Assembly (NCBI RefSeq): GCF_039926425.1
Contig: NZ_JBDSWZ010000022.1
Span: 1-8,473 of the forward strand
DNA from: Dokdonella_A sp039926425
GTDB lineage: Bacteria > Pseudomonadota > Gammaproteobacteria > Xanthomonadales > Rhodanobacteraceae
DNA length: 8,473 nt
Direction of reading: 5' to 3'
The position numbers and the translations under genes are program-made. Shown here in pieces: positions 1 to 6,461 of the stretch (position 1 is its first letter; the number at the start of each line of letters is the position of its first letter). The notes below the pieces were generated by a model. The model made no database searches and was not told the DNA's origin. It saw nothing but the letters and a program-made list of their open reading frames with translations.

Positions 1-1382
1 GCTTCGACGCGTGCAAGCGCGAGCCGGTCGCCCGCCAGCTCGAACAGGATGCGTGCGCGTGAGAAATCAGCGCGCGCCGCATCGGCATCGTTCCGGATCT
101 GCGCGACGAGTCCGCGTCCCATGGTCGCCTGCCCGAGTTCCGCCGGCTCGTGTCGATTATCGAGCAGCGAGACGGACTCGTCGTAGTACTGCGCAGCCGC
201 ATCCAGATGACCTTGGCGGATCGCGACATTGCCGAGGCCATCAAGAACTCGCGCGCGCAGGACCGGATCCGTTTCTTCACGGGTCGACGCGAGCAACGCC
301 TTGAGGCTTGCGGCCGCTGCATCGAATTGGCCGGCGCGAAAGTCGATCTTGGCCAGGCGCAGGTGCACTTCAGGCGACGCCCGCAATGCGGCCGGTGCCG
401 ATTCAAGCAAGGCTCGCGCGCCCGCGAGATCGTCGGTCAGCAATGCCGCTTCGGCGCTCGCGAGCAACTTGTCATCCGACCACTGTTGCGGATTGCCGGC
501 ATCGGCCGGTGGTGCCTTGCCGATCATCGTTAACAGCCGGTCCACGGCCTCGCGACCGGCGAGCAGCACGTCGGGATTGTGCGTGTCGACGTTGCGCGGC
601 TCCGCGTCGCCGCGCAGCTCCAGGTGAACGCTCCAGCCACTCGGACTCCAGGTGGCGGACGAACTCAACAGGAGGCGCGCGCCAGTCGCATCGCGAATGC
701 TCGCATCATCCTGTGCTGCCGCGCGCGCAACGGCAATGACGTTGTCGCTGGGAATGGCGGGCTGGCCGCCGGCACGCAGACGTGTCGCGATCAATTCCAT
801 CAATCCGAAACGCACCCACGACCATTCCGCCGGCGCAACCAGTTCGACCGGCAATACCGCAGCGCTGTCGATTGTTGATGTCGGCGGCGCAGCTGGCGTG
901 TTGCCGCGCTGCAGCCACCACCCGATTGCGAGCAATGCGACTGCGACCAACGCAAACCAGCGCGCTTGTCGGATGAAAAAATGGAATCGCCGAACGCCTT
1001 GTTCCCACTCCTGTGCGATCGCAGGTTCGGCGGCCACCAGTTGCGCGGATCCTTCGCCTTCACCGTCGGTGTCGGGCACCGCAACCCAGCCATAGCCGAA
1101 ACGGGGAATCGTGCGGATCGCGTTCTGCTCGCTGGCACTATCGCCGATTGCGCGACGCGCCTTCATGATGGTCTGTCCGAGCAGGGTGTCGGTGATCTCG
1201 ACCTTGCCCCACACTGCGGCCACCAGTTCATCGCGGCCGACCGCACGCTGGCGACGCTCCACCAGGTACGCCAGGCAATCGAACACTTTCGGCGGCAACT
1301 CCACGCGTTCACCACCCCGCAGCAACTCGCGCGTCGACAGATCGATGCGGCAATCACGAAAGCGGTGGATGTGGTCGGGCAC
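1..1382 (-). CDS. Winged-helix DNA-binding, membrane-anchored regulator with TPR-like C-terminus (partial, 3' end outside window)
   Basis: This is a one-component, CadC-like transcriptional regulator: a cytoplasmic DNA-binding domain joined through one membrane helix to a presumed periplasmic sensor. The reverse strand is open for 460 codons from a GTG at 1380-1382 and leaves the window with its C-terminus missing. Residues about 5-103 are an OmpR/PhoB winged helix: strand RIDLSTREL, then LPPKVFDCLAYLVE, the recognition-helix region TLLGQTIMKARRAIGD, and the wing IRTIPRFGYGWV. A hydrophobic helix lies at about 142-157 (FALVAVALLAIGWW). Beyond it come alanine-rich helical pairs (RLAKIDFRAGQFDAAAASL; LGNVAIRQGHLDAAAQYY) that resemble TPRs. 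I chose GTG because it gives the family-like start VPDHIHRF; the ribosome site is weak (CCGAA), so the start is not certain. The gene is divergent from the DUF885 lipoprotein, a possible target. The ligand is unknown. Confidence 0.85.
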   Translation of the reverse strand, partial: MPDHIHRFRDCRIDLSTRELLRGGERVELPPKVFDCLAYLVERRQRAVGRDELVAAVWGKVEITDTLLGQTIMKARRAIGDSASEQNAIRTIPRFGYGWVAVPDTDGEGEGSAQLVAAEPAIAQEWEQGVRRFHFFIRQARWFALVAVALLAIGWWLQRGNTPAAPPTSTIDSAAVLPVELVAPAEWSWVRFGLMELIATRLRAGGQPAIPSDNVIAVARAAAQDDASIRDATGARLLLSSSATWSPSGWSVHLELRGDAEPRNVDTHNPDVLLAGREAVDRLLTMIGKAPPADAGNPQQWSDDKLLASAEAALLTDDLAGARALLESAPAALRASPEVHLRLAKIDFRAGQFDAAAASLKALLASTREETDPVLRARVLDGLGNVAIRQGHLDAAAQYYDESVSLLDNRHEPAELGQATMGRGLVAQIRNDADAARADFSRARILFELAGDRLALARVE

Positions 1383-1595
1383 TTCGGTTCGCGCGCAACG
1401 GACGATGTCGCCTATTCTCGTGTTCGGCGCGGGGAAACACCAATCAGCGCCCCACCGGTTGCGTCCAGAGCCGATACATGTCGCGCTGACGAGGCGCACG
1501 GGACTCTCGATGCAACGTCCCGGCACCGATGGATTTGCGTCTCCTTCCGCGAGCGCCTAGGCTCGTCCATTTCGATCAGAGCGGAGAAGTCGAAC
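1383..1595. promoter_or_regulatory. Divergent intergenic region between regulator and DUF885 lipoprotein
   Basis: These 213 bp separate two divergent start codons, so both promoters should lie here. For the rightward gene the best candidate I see is TTGCGT (1535-1540), a 17-bp spacer and TAGGCT (1558-1563). Each box matches only three of six consensus bases, so it is weak. No clear promoter was found for the leftward regulator. No strong palindrome or direct repeat was seen. Confidence 0.35.
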
Positions 1596-3404
1596 ATGCG
1601 ATCGTTGCGCGTCCTCACGTTGTCCACCGTCGTCGCCGCGAGTCTGCTGGCTGCCTGCGCTCCTGATACGCCGTCTGCGCCGCCCCCCGCCGCCGAGGTT
1701 GCCTCCGCGCCGGCTGCGCCCGTCGTCAAACCCGACAGCACTGCCGCGCTTGCGTCTGCAGTCGATACGTTTCTCGCAGGCTATTTTCAACACGACCCCG
1801 TATCCGCCGCGAGTGCGGGCAAGCACGAATTCGACGGCAAGCTGCCCGACTACAGCCCGGAAGGATTGAAGGCGACCGCCGACTGGCTGCACGGGCAGCG
1901 CACCGCGTTCTCCAACTTCGCCGACGACACGCTCGATGCACAGGGACGGTTCCGTCGCGACTATGCACTCGCGGTGATCGACGGCCAATTGTTCCGGCTG
2001 GAAGACTCCAATGCGCCGTATTCGAATCCGGGCTACTACGCGGGCGACCTTTCGCCGAGCATGTACCTGACGCGTCCGTATGCTGCGCTACCGGAGCGCA
2101 TGGCCGCGTTCGTGACCTACCAGGAAGCGCTGCCCAAGGCGCTCGAGCAGATCAAGGGAAATTTCAAGCTGCCGTTGCCGTCGTCGTACATCGATCTGGG
2201 TGTCAATTCGTTCGGCGGCTTTGCGAGTTTTTTCAAGAAAGACGTGCCGGCGATTTTTGCCGACGTGAAAGACGACGCGCTGCAGGCACGCTTCAAGGCG
2301 AGCAACGCCGCGGCGATCAAGGCTACGCAGGAACTGGCCGACTGGTTGAAGGCGCAGAAGCCCAATGCGACACAGAACTACACACTCGGCGCCGAGAAGT
2401 TCGCACGGATGTTGCACGCGACCGAGTTGGTCGACCTGCCGATCGATCAGCTCAAAGCCGCTGGCGAAGCGGACCTTGCACGCAATCTCGCGTCGCTCAA
2501 GACCGCGTGCGATCAGTTCGCGCCTGGCAAGAGCCTTGCCGACTGCACCGGCAAGGCAATGGCGGACAAGCCGCAAGGCGGCGCAGTCGAAGGCGCGCGC
2601 AAGCAGCTGGTGACGCTGCGTCAGTTCGTGATCGACAAGGATCTCGTGACCATTCCCGGGCCGGAAGAAGCCAAGGCCGAGGAAGCGCCGCCGTTCAATC
2701 GCTGGAACCTCGCGTACATCGAGATTCCGGGTCCCTACGAAAAGAACCTGCCGTCGGTGTACTACATCGCACCGGCCGATCCGAGCTGGAGCAAGGCGGA
2801 CCAGCAGGCCTACATTCCCGGCAAGGACGCGTTGCTGTTCGTCTCGGCGCACGAAGTGTGGCCAGGTCACTTTCTGCAGTTCCTGCACGCGAACCGCGCC
2901 AACTGGACATTCGGGCAGTTGTTCGTCGGCTATGCATTTGCAGAGGGCTGGGCGCACTACACCGAGGAAATGATGTTCGATGCGGGCGTGGAAGGCGGAA
3001 CGCCCGAAGTCCATATCGGCCAGCTCACCAATGCGCTGCTGCGCGACGTTCGCTACCTCTCCGCGATCGGCCTGCATACCGGCGGAATGACCATCGCACA
3101 GTCCGAGGAGATGTTCCGCGAAAAAGCATTCCAGGACCCGGGCAATGCACGGCAGCAGGCCGCGCGCGGTACGTATGACCCGGGATATCTCAACTACACG
3201 TTGGGCAAGTTGATGATCATGGGATTGCGCAAGGACTGGATTGCCGCGCATCCGGGCCCGCATGCATTGAAGGAATTCAACGACAAGCTGCTGAGCTATG
3301 GCGGCCCGCCGATTCCGCTGGTGCGCGCGCAAATGCTGGGTGGAAAGCCTGCAGCGGTGTTATGGAGCGCGGATGAATCGGCGGCGCCTGCGTCCGAAAA
3401 GTAG
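1596..3404 (+). CDS. DUF885 family lipoprotein, predicted zinc metallopeptidase
   Basis: This 602-residue protein belongs to the DUF885 family, which is placed among zinc peptidases of the gluzincin type. It probably hydrolyses peptides in the envelope; the substrate is unknown. The ATG at 1596 follows GGAGAAG with good spacing and opens a lipoprotein signal: basic RSLR, a hydrophobic stretch, and lipobox LAAC with the modified Cys at residue 21. Ala at +2 predicts outer-membrane sorting. A Pro/Ala-rich linker (about 22-50) follows. The metal site is HEVWPGH (H419, E420, H425), and the downstream Glu in EGWAHYTEE (E450) fits the third ligand. The length is normal for the family. The frame stays open for 210 codons upstream of 1596, but that part overlaps the regulator on the other strand and would bury the signal peptide, so I reject a longer start. 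The gene stands alone and is divergent from the winged-helix regulator. A decayed paralogue lies near 5214-5460. Confidence 0.9.
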   Translation: MRSLRVLTLSTVVAASLLAACAPDTPSAPPPAAEVASAPAAPVVKPDSTAALASAVDTFLAGYFQHDPVSAASAGKHEFDGKLPDYSPEGLKATADWLHGQRTAFSNFADDTLDAQGRFRRDYALAVIDGQLFRLEDSNAPYSNPGYYAGDLSPSMYLTRPYAALPERMAAFVTYQEALPKALEQIKGNFKLPLPSSYIDLGVNSFGGFASFFKKDVPAIFADVKDDALQARFKASNAAAIKATQELADWLKAQKPNATQNYTLGAEKFARMLHATELVDLPIDQLKAAGEADLARNLASLKTACDQFAPGKSLADCTGKAMADKPQGGAVEGARKQLVTLRQFVIDKDLVTIPGPEEAKAEEAPPFNRWNLAYIEIPGPYEKNLPSVYYIAPADPSWSKADQQAYIPGKDALLFVSAHEVWPGHFLQFLHANRANWTFGQLFVGYAFAEGWAHYTEEMMFDAGVEGGTPEVHIGQLTNALLRDVRYLSAIGLHTGGMTIAQSEEMFREKAFQDPGNARQQAARGTYDPGYLNYTLGKLMIMGLRKDWIAAHPGPHALKEFNDKLLSYGGPPIPLVRAQMLGGKPAAVLWSADESAAPASEK

Positions 3405-3417
3405 AACCACTTCGGCA

Positions 3418-3438
3418 GCGCGTTCGGTGCGAACGCGC
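3418..3438 (+). terminator. GC hairpin after DUF885 gene, possible terminator without U-tract
   Basis: A perfect 9-bp inverted repeat, GCGCGTTCG / CGAACGCGC, has a 3-nt loop and begins 13 nt after the DUF885 stop. No T-run follows on the + strand, so it is not a standard intrinsic terminator. It may protect the mRNA 3' end or assist Rho-dependent termination. Confidence 0.4.
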
Positions 3439-3556
3439 GGGTGCATCGTTGCAGATCAGCGCAGTGCGTTTCTTTCCCCGCGGCGCTCGGAAAGGATGTG
3501 ACTGCGAACCTTGCGCGAACAATTGCAGCAAGGCGTTTTGCAAAGACCAATGAAAA

Positions 3557-3581
3557 GGCCCGCATCGAAACGATGCGGGCC
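3557..3581 (-). terminator. Intrinsic terminator of the fasciclin gene
   Basis: A perfect 11-bp stem GGCCCGCATCG / CGATGCGGGCC with a 3-nt loop lies about 65 nt beyond the fasciclin stop. Read on the minus strand it is followed at once by TTTTC, which gives a short U-tract. On the + strand no T-run follows, so it mainly serves the leftward gene. It could also stop read-through from the DUF885 side. Confidence 0.75.
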
Positions 3582-3646
3582 CTGTGTCATCAATCCGCAA
3601 ACTGCTTCTCGAACGAGGAACCGGACGCGGATGTTCCTCGCGGCGA

Positions 3647-4066
3647 TCAGCCGGCGGGGATCAGCACCTTGTCGATCACGTGGATCACGCCATTGCTGGC
3701 GTCGATGTCGGCCTTGGTCACGGTGGCATCGTTGATGTGCACCTTGCCGCCGTCGGTCTTGATCGCCACCTTGGCGCCGTTGACGGTTGCAGCTTCCGAC
3801 AGCTTGACGACGTCGGCGGAGCCCACTTTGCCGCTGACAACGTGATACGTCAGCACCGCGGTGAGCTTCGCCTTGTTTTCAGGCTTCAGAAGTGTCTCGA
3901 CCGTACCGGCCGGCAGCGCCTTGAACGCGTCGTCGGTGGGCGCAAAAACAGTGAACGGGCCGGCGCCCTTCAGCGTGTCGACGAGGCCTGCGGCGGTAAG
4001 GGCGGCGGCAAGCGTGTTGAACTGGCCGGCAGCAACAGCGGTGTCGACGATATCTTTGGTGGACAT
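3647..4066 (-). CDS. Fasciclin (FAS1) domain protein, no signal peptide
   Basis: This 139-residue protein is almost entirely one FAS1 domain, a fold used for adhesion and protein or polysaccharide contacts. The sequence shows the usual landmarks: FTVFAPTDDAF at 38-48 (H1 motif), the TYHVV box at 73-77, and GVIHVIDKVLIP at 126-137 (H2 motif). Most FAS1 proteins are exported. Here the ATG at 4066 follows AAGGAAAA at good spacing and opens straight into the domain (STKDIVDTAVAAG). In-frame codons upstream encode no hydrophobic stretch, so the protein as read is cytoplasmic. Short leaderless FAS1 proteins are known in proteobacteria, and their role is unclear. The gene is divergent from the B12-binding MerR regulator with 232 bp between start codons, which makes it a candidate regulatory target. 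It ends at the terminator at 3557-3581. Confidence 0.9.
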   Translation of the reverse strand: MSTKDIVDTAVAAGQFNTLAAALTAAGLVDTLKGAGPFTVFAPTDDAFKALPAGTVETLLKPENKAKLTAVLTYHVVSGKVGSADVVKLSEAATVNGAKVAIKTDGGKVHINDATVTKADIDASNGVIHVIDKVLIPAG

Positions 4067-4298
4067 GGGATTTTCCTTGAGATTTTGAGAGGAATCGCGG
4101 CAGACGCATTGCGTGCGTGCCGCGGAGACGGCGTACGACGGTCAGGACCGCGTCGAATCACGCGCCAACCGTCGTGAACCATGAATGGGAATCGGAGTGC
4201 ACGCTCCTGACGTGACGTTGTTCGGGCCGCAAAGCATGGCGACTCGCTCGTCACGCGCGGGTTAAACAGTCACTTGTACGGATGTTGTACATTGACGC
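4067..4298. promoter_or_regulatory. Divergent intergenic region, fasciclin / MerR regulator
   Basis: This 232-bp spacer must hold both promoters. Its right end carries TGTAC repeats, listed separately. For the regulator, TACATT (4288-4293) is a plausible -10 box with four of six consensus matches, but no good -35 box stands at standard distance. I could not pick a convincing promoter for the fasciclin gene. The only clear ribosome site is the fasciclin AAGGA at 4074-4078 (minus strand). Confidence 0.4.
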
Positions 4299-4305
4299 GT
4301 GTACA
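4274..4305 (+). promoter_or_regulatory. Three TGTAC repeats, candidate operator of the MerR/B12 regulator
   Basis: TTGTAC occurs at 4274-4279 and again at 4285-4290, exactly 11 bp apart. A third copy, TGTACA, lies at 4300-4305, 14 bp after the second copy and inside the first codons of the regulator. The last two copies read TGTACA, which is self-complementary. Thermus CarH is known to bind tandem 11-bp direct repeats near its own promoter, so the spacing fits an autoregulatory operator. That function is inferred from spacing and position only. Confidence 0.5.
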
Positions 4306-5174
4306 GCATGACCTCCACTTCGCGCATGACGGGCCTGACCCCGGGCACGCTGCGCGCGTGGGAGCGCCGGCATCGCGTGGTCGAACCTCTGCGCGATGCC
4401 GCCGGTCGTCGCGTCTATGACGCCGCGATGATCGAACGCTTGACGCGGTTGCACCGGCTGACCACGCGCGGACATCCGATCCGGCGGCTGACAGGGCTCG
4501 ACGACGACGCGCTCGACGGCCTCCTCGCAGAGTCCTCGCAGATCGGCTACGGCGGTGTCGACACGCTGTGCGACAGGATGCTCGATGCGGTGATGGGCTA
4601 CCGCATCGGCGAACTGGATCGCCTGCTGTCCGTCTCCATTGCGACGCTGCCACCGGTGATTCTGGTCACGCGCGTGATCTCGCCGCTGCTGACGCTGGTG
4701 GGACAACGCTGGGTGATGGGACAACTCGACATTGCGCAGGAGCGACTGCTCAGCAGCCTGCTGAGGGCGCGGATGATCGCCATCCTCAATCCGCGTCCGA
4801 GCGAACGCGGCCCGCGGCTGCTGTTCGCCACGCTGCCCGGCGAGCATCACGAACTCGGCCTGTTGATCGCGGCGCTGATTGCATACGGCGCGGGCGCGCC
4901 GCTGCTGTACCTCGGCACCGACTTGCCGGCGCGCGACTTGGCGATCCTCGCCAACGAACTCGGCGCGAAAGCCGTCGCGTTGAGCTGCGTGGATTCAGGC
5001 CTTGCCGATGCCGCACTCGTGCAGGTCGCCGAGCTGGTCGCAGCGCTCAAAGGCGATATCGACGTGTGGGTCGGTGGCGCGCAGGCGGACTTCATCTGCC
5101 GCAAGCTGGCCGACTCGCGGGTGCGTCGCGTAACCGATCCTGCGTTGATCGAGCGCCTGGTCCGTCGTCTCTAG
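4299..5174 (+). CDS. MerR-family regulator with cobalamin-binding domain (CarH/LitR-like)
   Basis: This 291-residue protein has the architecture of the B12-based photoreceptor repressors CarH/LitR. Residues 2-70 are a MerR winged helix: SRMTGLTPGTLRAWERRH, then GRRVYDAAMIERL and RGHPIRRL. Residues about 85-160 are the helical cap, and about 172-291 the Rossmann-like B12 domain. The cobalamin motif is intact: E182-H-H184-E-L-G187, then SCV in VALSCVDSG and GG in WVGGAQ. H184 would be the lower axial ligand. The cap has W138 and E148 in a W-x9-E arrangement, but the next residue is Arg149 where CarH has His, and Val139 follows W138 where Thermus CarH has His132. The GTG at 4299 is preferred because it keeps Tyr-Ser before the first helix; an in-frame ATG lies at 4308. 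No Shine-Dalgarno is visible for either, so the mRNA may be leaderless. It is divergent from the fasciclin gene. It may be an altered photoreceptor or a B12- or redox-responsive repressor. Confidence 0.88.
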   Translation: MYSMTSTSRMTGLTPGTLRAWERRHRVVEPLRDAAGRRVYDAAMIERLTRLHRLTTRGHPIRRLTGLDDDALDGLLAESSQIGYGGVDTLCDRMLDAVMGYRIGELDRLLSVSIATLPPVILVTRVISPLLTLVGQRWVMGQLDIAQERLLSSLLRARMIAILNPRPSERGPRLLFATLPGEHHELGLLIAALIAYGAGAPLLYLGTDLPARDLAILANELGAKAVALSCVDSGLADAALVQVAELVAALKGDIDVWVGGAQADFICRKLADSRVRRVTDPALIERLVRRL

Positions 5175-5213
5175 CGAATCGCCGCGTCCGCTGAGCACAA
5201 CGAATTCTTGCCG

Positions 5214-5460
5214 TGTTCAAGGCCGACCAGCTTGCCTACATTCCGCGCGGGGCAGCGCTGCTGTTCGACTCCCCGCACGCGCTGTGGCGAGGCCACTCGC
5301 TGCAATGGCTGCATGCGAACCAAGCCCATTGGTAATTCGGTCGGCTCTTCGTCGGCTATCCAAGGGTCGAGCGCTGGGCGCACTCCGCCGAAAAAATCAT
5401 CTTCGATACGGGGTCGAATGCGGCACGACTGGATTCCATATCGGCTCAACGACAGTCGTC
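5214..5460 (+). pseudogene. Decayed DUF885 peptidase fragment (metal-site region only)
   Basis: Translation from about 5214 gives FKADQLAYIPRGAALLF and continues SPHALWRGHSLQWLHANQ. This aligns without gaps to the intact DUF885 protein (KADQQAYIP onward, around its HEVWPGH site). By hand I count 40 identities in 65 positions. The copy is broken. A TAA (5332-5334) replaces the Thr codon after the NW/HW pair. A one-base loss after FD, near 5406-5410, shifts the frame, and GVECGTTGFHIG then matches the intact GVEGGTPEVHIG. The catalytic Glu of HExxxGH is Ala here. Similarity begins abruptly about 40 nt after the MerR regulator stop and fades by about 5460. Roughly the first 400 and last 130 codons are therefore absent. 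It is on the same strand as the intact gene. Confidence 0.85.
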
Positions 5461-5517
5461 TGTCGCAGCGTTTTTTCGACAGCATCCCGTTCCGCGGTTG
5501 CGGGAGCGTTGTCATGA

Positions 5518-5585
5518 ATCTGCAGGAGCGGCTTCAACCGCGATGCCTGGGTGAGAGCATCGCGGCTGAAGCCGCTCCTACAGAA
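5518..5585. repeat. REP-type long inverted repeat (GTAG class, BIME-like hairpin)
   Basis: Two arms of about 28 nt (5519-5546 and 5557-5584) are inverted copies with two mismatches and a 10-nt loop (CTGGGTGAGA). The core of the right arm, read on the minus strand, is GTAGGAGCGGCTTCAGCCGCG; the left arm carries GCAG in place of GTAG. This is the REP family with a 5' GTAG tetranucleotide that is common in Xanthomonadales and Pseudomonas-type genomes and is thought to be mobilised by RAYT transposases. No RAYT gene is in the window. The long stem may also block read-through between the DUF885 relic and the leftward DUF1428 gene. Confidence 0.85.
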
Positions 5586-5893
5586 TGACCTCGGTCGCTT
5601 CATGTCCATTGTGCCGACCGCCGGCGCAGCATGTTGCACTGTGAGGTGCCTTCAACCGTGCAGGTGTTCGAGATCGGCAATCAGGGCTGTTCGTGGCGAG
5701 TGTACTCGACGTCTGTGGCGCGTCTTCGCGCTTGACGCCGACATGTCCCGATCGACGAATGCCAACCGCCGGCCGAATTGGACGTCCGTGTGTTCCGCGG
5801 GAACAGAGATCCACGCTCGGTCCTCGTCGCCGCGTGGGCGAGCGAAAACCGAGCCGGCCGATGCCCGACCCGGCAACAGGAGTGCCGATCCCG
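5586..5893. other. Intergenic stretch with no recognisable gene
   Basis: About 300 bp between the REP hairpin and the DUF1428 stop codon. Open frames exist on both strands, but their translations are Arg/Pro/Ser-rich and match nothing I know. I see no clear terminator, repeat or RNA structure. It may be eroded coding DNA belonging to the same relic zone. Confidence 0.5.
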
Positions 5894-6256
5894 TCAGCCT
5901 GCGGACCGAATTTCCGTGACCGGAATGAATCCGCCGAAGACCATCCGCTTGCCGTCGAACGGCGGCTCGGTCGACTGCTTCAATCGCGCGTCTTGCATGA
6001 ATTTCTTCTTTCCGGCATCGCGGGTGGCTTTGTCCGGCCACTCGATCCATGAAAAAACGACCGACTCGCCGTCCTTCGCTTGCACAGAGCGGCGGAAGTC
6101 GGTGACCTTGCCGTCGGGCACGTCATCGCCCCAGCATTCGAGGACGCGAAGTGCACCGCACTCGATGAAGATCGGATCGAGCAGATTGGCATGCGCGATG
6201 AACGCCTCGCGATTGGCGTCGGGTACGGCGATGAGAAAGCCGTCGATGTAGGACAT
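5894..6256 (-). CDS. DUF1428 (YbaA-like) protein
   Basis: This 120-residue cytoplasmic protein belongs to the DUF1428 family, which includes E. coli YbaA. It has a small dimeric ferredoxin-like alpha/beta barrel fold and no established function. Family landmarks are clear: the N-terminal strand YIDGFLIAVP (3-12), ALRVLECWGDDVPDGKVTDF (35-54), VVFSWIEWPDK (66-76) and PFDGKRMVFGGF (99-110). The length is normal for the family. The ATG at 6256 is preceded by AAAGAGA at acceptable spacing. The gene stands alone, 205 bp downstream of the DUF347-type membrane gene on the same strand, so co-transcription is possible but not indicated. The family is often compared with dimeric alpha-beta barrel proteins of the EthD/YCII kind, but no catalytic residue can be assigned. 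Confidence 0.9.
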   Translation of the reverse strand: MSYIDGFLIAVPDANREAFIAHANLLDPIFIECGALRVLECWGDDVPDGKVTDFRRSVQAKDGESVVFSWIEWPDKATRDAGKKKFMQDARLKQSTEPPFDGKRMVFGGFIPVTEIRSAG

Positions 6257-6461
6257 GGAGTGTCTCTTTCAGGATGCATGCCGGATTGCCATTCGGCACC
6301 TGTGCGAGTTGCCTTGTCCAAACGACGATCGAGGACAACCCGAATCGACATTTCATCGCGTCGATCCATCCTGTCGTGCAAATCGCGACTGCCCAGATGA
6401 TCGTGAGCGCGCGGACCCGCGACGGCGCGGTGTCGGACAGCCTGTGCAGCCCCTCCGAAGG

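Noticed and set aside
966..1595. In-frame upstream extension of the DUF885 gene by 210 codons
   Set aside because: It would overlap the regulator on the opposite strand, and it precedes a clear lipoprotein signal peptide and a good ribosome site at 1596.
2088..3332. 414-codon open frame antisense to the DUF885 gene
   Set aside because: It is an Arg/Leu-rich composition artefact of high-GC coding DNA and lies wholly inside a gene with clear family motifs on the other strand.
3584..4177. 197-codon open frame on the + strand over the fasciclin gene
   Set aside because: It is the antisense shadow of a well-supported FAS1 domain. No ribosome site or family motif was seen.
5208..5588. Small + strand open frames over the DUF885 relic
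   Set aside because: They are read in frames other than the homologous one, or cover only the short part after the frameshift, so they are not intact genes.
5397..5639. Small minus-strand frame containing RSGFSRDALTQASRLKPLLQ
   Set aside because: This is the familiar false translation of REP-type repeats, not a protein gene.
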